Below, in pieces: positions 30,255-37,152 of a stretch of 54,068 bases of DNA. Source of the DNA: Gammaproteobacteria bacterium (GTDB lineage: Bacteria > Pseudomonadota > Gammaproteobacteria > Arenicellales > Poriferihabitantaceae); NCBI GenBank assembly GCA_030432755.1, contig JAUILZ010000023.1, positions 1 through 54,068 on the forward strand. Direction: 5' to 3'. Each line of letters starts with the position of its first letter. Position 1 is the first letter of the stretch. A program made the translations under genes and the position numbers. The notes below the pieces were generated by a model. That model was not told the origin of the DNA. It saw only the letters and a list, made by a program, of their open reading frames with translations, and did no database searches.

Positions 30255-31637
30255 ATGCCATCCCGACGGCCCAGCAACCCCCGGCGCACGCCGGAAATGC
30301 CAGGTACCCTGCGCACCTGGCTGGACGATAACAACATCGAGGAAATCGAGGCGGTCGTACCCGACATGACCGGGGTCGCCAAGGGAAAAATCCTGCCGGC
30401 GAAGAAATACGAGGACGAGGTGGGACTGCGCCTGCCGGAAACCATCTTCGCCCAGACCGTGGACGGCAATTACCCTTCGCAGTGGGACGTTCTCGGCGAG
30501 ACCGACAGCGACATCTTTCTCAAGCCCGATCCGGCCACCGTGCGCCTGGTGCCCTTTGCGACTGATCCCTCCGCGGTGGTCATCCACGACTGTCACTACT
30601 TCGATGACAAGCCGGTGGACATCGCCCCGCGCCAGGTGCTGCGCAACATCCTCGCGCTCTACCAGGAGCACGGATGGAAACCGGTGGTGGCGCCGGAGGT
30701 GGAGTTCTACCTGGTCAAGCCCAATACCGATGCCGACTACCCGCTGGAGCCGCCGGTGGGACGTTCGGGGCGCGCCGAAAGCGGCCGCCAGGCCTTCAGC
30801 ATCGACGCGGTGAACGAGTTCGACCCGCTGTTCGAGGACCTCTACGACTACTGCGAGATCCAGGAGATCGGCATCGAGACCCTGATCCACGAATCCGGCG
30901 CCGCGCAGATGGAGATCAACCTGCTCCATGGCGACGCGCTGGACCTCGCGGACCAGGTGTTCCTGTTCAAGCGCGGACTGCGCGAGGTGGCGATGCGCCA
31001 CCAGATCTACGCCACCTTCATGGCCGCGCCCATGGAGCAGGAACCGGGTAGCGCGATGCATATCCACCAGAGCGTGGTGGACGCAAAGACCGGGCGCAAC
31101 GTTTTCTCCAATACGCGCGGTAACGAGAGCCGCCTGTTCCGCTGGTATATCGGCGGCCTGCAGAAATACCTGCCGGCGGCGATGGCGCTGATGGCGCCCA
31201 ACGTGAATTCCTATCGCCGGCTCGCGCCGGACCAGTGGGGCACGCCGATCAATACCGCCTGGGGATACGATAATCGCACCGCCGGGCTGCGCGTACCGGT
31301 ATCCACCCCCGAGGCGCGGCGGGTGGAAAACCGCATCGCCGGCGCCGACGTCAATCCCTATCTCGCCCTCGCGGCCTCGCTCGCCTGCGGTTATCTCGGC
31401 ATGACCGAGCAGATCAAGCCCAGCGCGCCCACCAGCGCCAATGCCTACGAGGACGAGCGCTATCTACCCCACACCCTGCGCGAGGCGGTGGACGAGCTAC
31501 TGGATTGCGAACCGCTGCGCGGACTCCTTGGTGACCGCTTCGTGCGCCTCTATGCCAGCATCAAGCACCACGAGTACAACACCTTCCTCAATGTCATCAG
31601 CGCCTGGGAGCGCGAGCACCTGCTGCTGAACGTCTGA
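30255..31637 (+). CDS. puuA: Gamma-glutamylputrescine synthetase-like glutamine synthetase (PuuA)
   Basis: This 460-residue glutamine-synthetase-fold ligase has the N-terminal beta-grasp (about residues 20-105), then the catalytic domain. Metal and ATP residues occur in VVAPEVEFYLVKP, ESGAAQMEINLLHGDAL, SAMHIHQSV and VENRIAGADVNPYLALA; the substrate loop is GYDNRTAGLRVP. It lacks the adenylylation-type C-terminus of GlnA. It should ligate glutamate to putrescine or a related amine using ATP, opening the gamma-glutamylated route. The start may instead be the ATG at 30297 (MPGTLRTW); neither has a strong ribosome site. It is divergent from the PuuB-like oxidase. Confidence 0.87.
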   Translation: MPSRRPSNPRRTPEMPGTLRTWLDDNNIEEIEAVVPDMTGVAKGKILPAKKYEDEVGLRLPETIFAQTVDGNYPSQWDVLGETDSDIFLKPDPATVRLVPFATDPSAVVIHDCHYFDDKPVDIAPRQVLRNILALYQEHGWKPVVAPEVEFYLVKPNTDADYPLEPPVGRSGRAESGRQAFSIDAVNEFDPLFEDLYDYCEIQEIGIETLIHESGAAQMEINLLHGDALDLADQVFLFKRGLREVAMRHQIYATFMAAPMEQEPGSAMHIHQSVVDAKTGRNVFSNTRGNESRLFRWYIGGLQKYLPAAMALMAPNVNSYRRLAPDQWGTPINTAWGYDNRTAGLRVPVSTPEARRVENRIAGADVNPYLALAASLACGYLGMTEQIKPSAPTSANAYEDERYLPHTLREAVDELLDCEPLRGLLGDRFVRLYASIKHHEYNTFLNVISAWEREHLLLNV

Positions 31638-31657
31638 GCGACGCTTCCAGGCTGGCG

Positions 31658-32215
31658 CTAGATAGCCAACGGTCGCATCTCGGGATCGGGTTGGCCGAGT
31701 TCCCATTCCTGCTCGAACAGGTCGCGCAGCCTTGCCGCGGTGCCCGGCGCGCTGAAACCCGCGGTGCCGCCATGGCGATCGGGGTCCGGCAACAGCAGGT
31801 AGGCGACCTGGTCCACCACGAGATAGGCGGGAGGGCCGTCGACCAGGCCGGGACGGCGTATCCGGCACTCCACCTGGGGCATGAACCGGCGCAGCGTCTC
31901 CACCAGCCGGTGACCGGAAGCGACCAGCGACTGGCTCGAATCCACCAGGGTACGCAGCGATGCCGACCGGTTTTCGGTAAGCATCCTTTCCATGCCCCTG
32001 ATGGCATCTGCGGTGCCGAGATGATCGGCGTCGAGACGCGGGTTGCGATACAGGATCTCGTGAGCGGCGCTTCGCAGGAGCGCGGATACCACCGCCTGCA
32101 GTTCGTTGCGGGTGGCGAATCCCACCACCAGGTCGCTCTCGCCGGTGCGTAACGACTCCGGATCGATATCGGTGATGCGCGTGACCATCGCCGCCCCATG
32201 CCCGCTCGTGTTCAC
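31658..32215 (-). CDS. DUF7931-like protein
   Basis: This 185-residue protein is without signal peptide or membrane helix. It has a run of basic helices (VVSALLRSAAHEILYRNPRLD), a central SQSLVASGHRLVETLRRFMPQVECRIRR and an end WELGQPDPEMRPLAI. This pattern recalls DUF7931, a domain often fused to GNAT acetyltransferases and thought to have a phospholipase-D-like fold. No HKD motif is present, so enzymatic activity is doubtful. The GTG start overlaps the stop of the GntR regulator (GTGA), so the two are translated together. It may modulate that regulator or sense its ligand, which is inference only. The family call rests on my memory of the pattern. Confidence 0.6.
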   Translation of the reverse strand: MNTSGHGAAMVTRITDIDPESLRTGESDLVVGFATRNELQAVVSALLRSAAHEILYRNPRLDADHLGTADAIRGMERMLTENRSASLRTLVDSSQSLVASGHRLVETLRRFMPQVECRIRRPGLVDGPPAYLVVDQVAYLLLPDPDRHGGTAGFSAPGTAARLRDLFEQEWELGQPDPEMRPLAI

Positions 32216-32910
32216 GGCGCCGCCACCACGTCACCCTCAGCGGCGTGGGCGGACCAGTCGGATTCCACCAGCGCACCGAGGCCGTGGCGGATATCCGCCT
32301 CCACCGCGAAACCGAGGGCGTTGGCGTCGCGCGCCTCTGCCGCAGCGATGATCTCCACGTGGCGGTCGCTGGCGTTGTACTGGGCGAGGTGTTCCTGGCT
32401 GAGGGTGTAGCGGAGGAACGGGCTGAACTGCAGCCAGACGCTCTCGATCAATGGCAGGAACACGCCGCCACCACCCAGCCGGTAGAGACTGAAGTGAAAG
32501 TCGCGATGGGTGACCAGGTAGCGCCGCTGGTTTCCCGCCGCGATGGCACCATCGATGGCATCGTTGAGACGCACCAGCCGGCGAAGTTCCGCCGCCGTGA
32601 TTCCCGGCACGGCATCCATGGCGGCCTGTTTCTCGAGGCAGATGCGCGCCTTTACCAGGTCCGCGAGTTTCTCCCGGTCCATCACGGGCACGCTCACCCG
32701 GCCGGTACCGGACAACGTCAGCGCGCGCTCCGCCACCAGCCGCCTGAGGGCCTCGCGCACCGGCGTGGGGCTGATGTCGAGGTCCTCGGCGATACCGCGG
32801 ATGGTCATCGCCCGCCCGGGAACGAACTCACCGTCCAGGATCGCCCGCCGGAGCGCCTGGTAGGTCTGCTCCTGGATGGTCTGCGCCGCGACCTGCCGGC
32901 GGCGCGTCAT
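32212..32910 (-). CDS. GntR family transcriptional regulator, FadR/FCD type
   Basis: This 232-residue regulator has an N-terminal winged helix (residues about 12-75: RRAILDGEFVPGRAMTIRGIAEDLDISPTPVREALRRL). The helical FCD ligand domain has the metal-binding histidine pattern in THRDFHFSLYRLG, DRHVEIIAAAEARD and ADIRHGL. It is divergent from the SpuC-like aminotransferase gene. Two copies of a palindrome centred on TGTGATCACA lie in the 202-base gap between them and fit the short inverted repeats bound by FadR-type GntR proteins. It probably represses the aminotransferase, and perhaps puuA/puuB, until a polyamine-derived inducer binds. Confidence 0.9.
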   Translation of the reverse strand: MTRRRQVAAQTIQEQTYQALRRAILDGEFVPGRAMTIRGIAEDLDISPTPVREALRRLVAERALTLSGTGRVSVPVMDREKLADLVKARICLEKQAAMDAVPGITAAELRRLVRLNDAIDGAIAAGNQRRYLVTHRDFHFSLYRLGGGGVFLPLIESVWLQFSPFLRYTLSQEHLAQYNASDRHVEIIAAAEARDANALGFAVEADIRHGLGALVESDWSAHAAEGDVVAAP

Positions 32911-33029
32911 GGCAGGCGCCTGGCGCGTGTCGCGCGCGTGTCGGTCATCGTTCCCGAAATCTGTCTCCCATGACCCTCACTATACCGGCGGACCATCGGC
33001 GACACCAGCGGAAGGTGGCCTGAAAAAAG

Positions 33030-33047
33030 AATTTGTGATCACAAATT
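33030..33047. promoter_or_regulatory. Operator palindrome 1 (probable GntR site)
   Basis: AATTTGTGATCACAAATT is a perfect 18-bp palindrome, ending one base before the -35 box of the aminotransferase promoter and 120 bases from the GntR start. It is repeated nearly identically 45 bases downstream. Confidence 0.75.
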
Positions 33048-33048
33048 A

Positions 33049-33077
33049 TTGAGCCCGGAATCGGGAGCGGATACAAT
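33049..33077 (+). promoter_or_regulatory. Sigma-70-type promoter of the aminotransferase gene
   Basis: TTGAGC (33049-33054) and TACAAT (33072-33077) are 17 bases apart. Transcription would begin near 33084. This rules out an in-frame ATG at 33080 as the start codon and supports the ATG at 33113. Operators flank the -35 box and cover the -10 and start region, a typical repression layout. Confidence 0.75.
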
Positions 33078-33092
33078 ATGTGATCACAAATT
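33075..33092. promoter_or_regulatory. Operator palindrome 2 (probable GntR site)
   Basis: AATATGTGATCACAAATT differs from operator 1 at one position. It overlaps the end of the -10 box and the expected transcription start, so a bound repressor would block RNA polymerase. Centre-to-centre spacing to operator 1 is 45 bp. Confidence 0.75.
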
Positions 33093-33112
33093 TCTGCCCC
33101 TTTTCTCCGCCC

Positions 33113-34480
33113 ATGGAATCCTACGACACCCGGGAATTGCAGGCGCTCGACGCGCGCCACCACGTCCACCCGTTTACCGACCACCACGACCTGCACAAGA
33201 CAGGCGTACGCATCATCACCGGCGCGGAGAACATCTACCTGTACGACTCCGAGGGCAACAAGTACCTCGACGGCATGTCGGGCCTGTGGTGCACCAACAT
33301 CGGCTATGGCCGCACCGAACTCGCCGAGGTGGCAAAGCACCAGATGGAGCAGCTGCCCTACTACAACACCTTCTTCCAGACCTCCAACGTGCCCGCCATC
33401 GAGCTTGCGGAAATGCTCGCCGAAGTCACCCCGGCCGGGCTCAACCGCGTGTTCTACGGTTGCAGCGGTTCCGACGGCAACGACACCGTGGTGCGGCTGG
33501 TGCGCTACTACTGGGAACTGAACGACCAGCCGGAGCGCAAGGTCATCATCAGCCGTAAAAATGCCTATCACGGCAGCACCATGGCGGGCGCCAGCCTCGG
33601 CGGCATGCAGGCGATGCACGCGGTGGGCGGCCTGCCGATTCCCGACATCGAGCACATCGACCAGCCCTATCACTACCGCGAGGGCGGCGACCTCGACCCC
33701 GATGAATTCGGCCTGAAGGCGGCGCGTTCGCTGGAAGAGAAGATCCTCGAACTCGGCGCCGACCGGGTTGCCGCGTTTATCGGCGAGCCGATCCAGGGCG
33801 CCGGAGGCGTCATCGTGCCGCCGGACAGCTACTGGCCCGAGATCCAGCGCATCTGCAGGAAGTACGACATCCTGCTGGTGGCGGACGAGGTGATCTGCGG
33901 GTTTGGCCGCACCGGCGAATGGTTCGGCTCCCAGACCTTCGCCATCGAGCCCGACGTGATGACCATGGCCAAGGGCCTGTCCGGTGGCTACCAGCCCATC
34001 GGCGCGGTGATGATCTCCGACAGGGTTGCCGAGGTCATCGACCGCGAGGGCAAGGAGTTCACCCATGGCTACACCTATTCCGGTCACCCGGTGGCCTGCG
34101 CGGTGGCGCTCAAGAACCTGCAGATCCTGCGCGACGAAAAAATCGTGGAAACCGCGCGCGACCAGGTGATGGACTACCTGCAGTCACGCTTCCGCGAACT
34201 GGCGGATCATCCATTGGTTGGAGAAGTGCGCGGAAAGGGTTTCCTCGGCGCGCTGGAGCTGGTGAAGGACAAGGGCACGAAAGAGAAGTTCGACGACAGC
34301 GGCAAGGCCGGCATCGCCTGCCGTAGCGCCTGCGCCGACAACGGCCTCATCATGCGCGCCATGGGTGATTCCATGATCCTCTGCCCGCCGCTGATCATCT
34401 CCCGCGAGCAGGTGGATGAACTCATGGACAAGCTCGGCACCAGCCTGGACCAGGCCAACACCGTTCTTCGCGGGCACTAG
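33113..34480 (+). CDS. spuC: Class III PLP aminotransferase, putrescine-pyruvate transaminase-like (SpuC)
   Basis: This 455-residue enzyme is of the omega-amino acid:pyruvate/polyamine transaminase group. Motifs include YLYDSEGNKYLDGMSGLWC, FYGCSGSDGNDTVVRL, the PLP-contacting DEVICGFGRTGEWFGSQ, and TMAKGLSGGYQPIGAV with Schiff-base Lys287. Similarity to SpuC of Pseudomonas is suggested by SGLWCTNIGYGR and RNAYHGSTMAGASLGGM-like sequence. It would move the amino group of putrescine or a related amine to pyruvate. The start at 33113 follows from the promoter position. The locus thus encodes two alternative first steps for amines: transamination here, and glutamylation plus oxidation through puuA/puuB. 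Confidence 0.85.
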   Translation: MESYDTRELQALDARHHVHPFTDHHDLHKTGVRIITGAENIYLYDSEGNKYLDGMSGLWCTNIGYGRTELAEVAKHQMEQLPYYNTFFQTSNVPAIELAEMLAEVTPAGLNRVFYGCSGSDGNDTVVRLVRYYWELNDQPERKVIISRKNAYHGSTMAGASLGGMQAMHAVGGLPIPDIEHIDQPYHYREGGDLDPDEFGLKAARSLEEKILELGADRVAAFIGEPIQGAGGVIVPPDSYWPEIQRICRKYDILLVADEVICGFGRTGEWFGSQTFAIEPDVMTMAKGLSGGYQPIGAVMISDRVAEVIDREGKEFTHGYTYSGHPVACAVALKNLQILRDEKIVETARDQVMDYLQSRFRELADHPLVGEVRGKGFLGALELVKDKGTKEKFDDSGKAGIACRSACADNGLIMRAMGDSMILCPPLIISREQVDELMDKLGTSLDQANTVLRGH

Positions 34481-34541
34481 AAACCGACAGTTTCATTGCC
34501 TACAATCCGCTTCTCTCCCCCGGGAGCGAGGCGAAGAAATC

Positions 34542-35474
34542 ATGTGTTCCCAACCCGCGGCAATCGCGCCGGAGGATGCGGCAGAACCGGAAAACGGCGC
34601 CATCCGCAAAGACGGTGACAAGCCCTATATCTATTACGACGGCTACTGGATACGTTATTACAAGCCGCCGGAGGATACCCTTGCGGCGAAGAAGCGCCTG
34701 ATCGACGCGCTCACCAAGCGCACCTTTCACCATACCGAGGCCGGGATCAACACTCCCGGCGAGAAACTCGACCTGGCGCGCGAGTGCTACGAACGCGAAA
34801 CCGACCCGCAGCGCAAGCGGGTCAATGCGGCAATGCTGGCGGGCGCGCTGTTCAACCGCGCCACGGACATCTTCACCAGCATCGTCAACCTCGAGGAGAA
34901 AGGCATCACCATTACCCGGGACAATGCGCTGATGAAGCAGTGCTCCGAGTACTTCATGGAGGCCCTGGACCTGTCGAAGAACGTCCTCCACCACAGCGGC
35001 GAGGAAGGCGTGGACGAACTCTGGGGTGAACCCGTCAAGGTGTTCACCATGCCCATCGCCGACTACTACACCAGCCGCTATCGAAAGATCGCCCAGGCGA
35101 TGCGTGGCATCGACCAGATCGGCGAAACGCTCAAGACGACGCTCAATATTCATCGCAGCTTCGCTGCCGTGATTCCTCTGATCGACGACTTCATCGCCAT
35201 CGCGAAGAAGGAATGCGAGATATTTCGCAGCGACGTCGAATACTACCGGGTCTGGCCAGAATTCGTGGCCGACGGTGAAAAATTGACCGAGTTCCTCGCA
35301 CCGATCCCGCGCGGCGCGAGCAACGAACTCGAGCGCCACATCAAGCGCGGTACCCTGCTCCTGCGTGGCGGCAAGAACCTCGTGACCTGGATCGCCAGCG
35401 TGCGCGTACCCATGCCGGTAAGCACCCAGGCATTCCTCGACAAGTGCGAGCATTACCGCGAGAGCGCGTCCTGA
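34542..35474 (+). CDS. Protein of unknown function, helical, cytoplasmic
   Basis: This 310-residue protein lies between the aminotransferase and gcvT genes. No signal peptide or membrane helix is seen. It begins with an acidic region, then KPYIYYDGYWIRYYKPP near residue 30. A mostly helical body follows, with RKRVNAAMLAGALFNRATDIFTSIVNLEEKGI (about 95-125), LKTTLNIHRSFAAVIPLIDDF and ERHIKRGTLLLRGGKNLVTWI. I do not recognise the family and see no catalytic motif. The ATG is preceded by GAGGCGAAG at a usable distance. A TACAAT box lies at 34500-34505, but no good -35. The gap to gcvT is 67 bases, so co-transcription with the glycine cleavage genes is possible. Confidence 0.8.
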   Translation: MCSQPAAIAPEDAAEPENGAIRKDGDKPYIYYDGYWIRYYKPPEDTLAAKKRLIDALTKRTFHHTEAGINTPGEKLDLARECYERETDPQRKRVNAAMLAGALFNRATDIFTSIVNLEEKGITITRDNALMKQCSEYFMEALDLSKNVLHHSGEEGVDELWGEPVKVFTMPIADYYTSRYRKIAQAMRGIDQIGETLKTTLNIHRSFAAVIPLIDDFIAIAKKECEIFRSDVEYYRVWPEFVADGEKLTEFLAPIPRGASNELERHIKRGTLLLRGGKNLVTWIASVRVPMPVSTQAFLDKCEHYRESAS

Positions 35475-35541
35475 CCCGGCAGCCGGTTTCATTCGGCGAT
35501 TGAAACCCGATATCATCGGCGGCCCAGGATTTTCTGTCGCG

Positions 35542-36669
35542 ATGAACCCGCAAACCGAACCGGCCACCACCCCCCTCAACGCGCTGCATCGCCGGCTGGG
35601 GGCGAAGATGGTGCCGTTCGCCGGTTACGAGATGCCGGTCAGCTACCCGGCGGGCATCCTCGCGGAACATCGCCATACCCGTGAGCACGCCGCGTTGTTC
35701 GATGTCTCTCACATGGGGCAGATCGAGGTTCGCGGCGATGAGACCGCCGCGCTGCTCGAATCCGAACTCCCGGTCGACCTGCTGGGCCTCGCCGCCGGAC
35801 GGCAGAAATACGCGCTGCTGCTGAACGATGCCGGCGGCGTCCGCGATGACCTGATGGCCATCAATCGCGGCGATCATTTCCTGCTGGTGGTCAATGCCGC
35901 CTGCAAGCATGCCGACCTCGAATACCTGGAGCAGCGACTCGGCGACCGCCTGCGTTTCACGTTGCGCGACGACCTTGCTCTCGTGGCACTACAGGGACCG
36001 GAGTCCGCCAGCGTGCTGGAATCCCTTGGCGCCTCGCCGGAGGTGCTCGCGGCGATGAAATTTCTCCATGTGGCGGACCTCCGCCTCGACGGCATGAACT
36101 GCGTGGTGTCACGCTCCGGATATACCGGCGAGGACGGCTTCGAAATCTCCGTACCCGCGAACACCGTGCTGCAACTGGCGGAATCACTACTCGACCATCC
36201 CGCGGTGGAGCCCGCGGGACTCGGCGCGCGCGATTCACTGCGCCTGGAAGCGGGGCTTTGTCTCTATGGACAGGATCTCGATACCGGCACCAGCCCGGTG
36301 GAAGCGGGGCTGACATGGGCTATCTCACCAGCGCGGCGTGCTGGCGGCGAACGCCCCGGGGGCTTTCCCGGCGCGGAACGCATCCTGGCGGAAGTCTCCA
36401 ATGGCGCCGATCGCCGGCTGGTGGGACTCCTTCCGCAGGGCCGCGCGCCGATGCGTGCCGGCACCCCACTGGCGGACAACCAGGGAAACCCGCTGGGCGC
36501 CATTACCAGCGGTGGCTTCGGCCCCAGCATCGACCGGCCGCTGAGCATGGGCTATGTCGCCGCGTCCCACGCCGTGCCCGGAACCGAACTGTCCGGCGAG
36601 GTTCGCGGCCGCGCGTTGCCCGTGCGGGTGGTGGATATGCCGTTCGTTCCCCGGCGCTATGCGCGCTGA
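35542..36669 (+). CDS. gcvT: Aminomethyltransferase, glycine cleavage T protein
   Basis: This 375-residue enzyme is the T protein. It transfers the methylene group from aminomethyl-lipoyl-GcvH to tetrahydrofolate, releasing ammonia. The N-terminal GCV_T domain has MVPFAGYEMPVSYP, HTREHAALFDVSHMGQ and SRSGYTGEDGFEI. ARDSLRLEAGLCLYGQDL contains the conserved Arg/Glu/Asp residues, and a C-terminal barrel ends YVAASH...PFVPRRY. The start at 35542 matches the family; an in-frame ATG at 35500 would add 14 residues. The 67 bases upstream contain a 7-bp stem (GGTTTCA with TGAAACC) but no glycine riboswitch that I can recognise. Confidence 0.96.
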   Translation: MNPQTEPATTPLNALHRRLGAKMVPFAGYEMPVSYPAGILAEHRHTREHAALFDVSHMGQIEVRGDETAALLESELPVDLLGLAAGRQKYALLLNDAGGVRDDLMAINRGDHFLLVVNAACKHADLEYLEQRLGDRLRFTLRDDLALVALQGPESASVLESLGASPEVLAAMKFLHVADLRLDGMNCVVSRSGYTGEDGFEISVPANTVLQLAESLLDHPAVEPAGLGARDSLRLEAGLCLYGQDLDTGTSPVEAGLTWAISPARRAGGERPGGFPGAERILAEVSNGADRRLVGLLPQGRAPMRAGTPLADNQGNPLGAITSGGFGPSIDRPLSMGYVAASHAVPGTELSGEVRGRALPVRVVDMPFVPRRYAR

Positions 36670-36750
36670 CACGAACCGGCCGCGCGGGGCGCCCGTAACA
36701 GGTTCACAACAGAAGCTTCGACACAACCGACGAAATCAGAGGAATATATA

Positions 36751-37125
36751 ATGAGCACGAAATACACCAACGATCACGAATGGGCCCGCCAGGAAGGTGA
36801 GCTGGTGGTGGTGGGGATCACCGACTATGCCCAGGAGCAACTCGGCGAGGTGGTGTTCGTGGAACTGCCCGACGTGGGACGCACGGTTTCCGCCGGCGAG
36901 GAAGCCGCGGTGGTGGAATCCGTCAAGGCCGCGGGGGAGGTCAAGGCGCCGCTCGCCGGCGAGGTGGTGGAGATCAACGACGCGCTCGCCGACAATCCCG
37001 AGAAGGTGAACGAGGACCCTGCCGGCGAGGGCTGGTTCTATAAGCTCCGCCCCGAGGATCCGTCGGCGCTCGACGCGCTGCTCGACGACGACGCCTACCA
37101 GGCTCTGCTCGCCTCCCTGGCCTGA
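36751..37125 (+). CDS. gcvH: Glycine cleavage H protein
   Basis: This 124-residue lipoyl carrier shuttles the aminomethyl intermediate between GcvP, GcvT and the L protein. The barrel-sandwich domain begins [13 protein letters not shown]. The lipoylation site lies in [13 protein letters not shown], with Lys59. The start has AGAGG eight bases upstream. It lies between gcvT and gcvP, and the lipoate maker lipA is three genes on, so its cofactor supply is encoded in the same unit. Confidence 0.97.
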   Translation: MSTKYTNDHEWARQEGELVVVGITDYAQEQLGEVVFVELPDVGRTVSAGEEAAVVESVKAAGEVKAPLAGEVVEINDALADNPEKVNEDPAGEGWFYKLRPEDPSALDALLDDDAYQALLASLA

Positions 37126-37152
37126 ACCAGAACGGAAGGCGCGCAAATCACC

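Noticed and set aside
33030..33092. CRP/FNR-type sites at TGTGATCACA
   Set aside because: CRP half-sites TGTGA and TCACA need a six-base spacer; here they abut. A divergent GntR regulator is a better owner.
33080..33112. Earlier ATG at 33080 for the aminotransferase
   Set aside because: It lies at or before the predicted transcription start and inside operator 2.
35475..35541. Glycine riboswitch ahead of gcvT
   Set aside because: Only 67 bases are available and only one 7-bp stem is seen; the conserved glycine aptamer core is absent.
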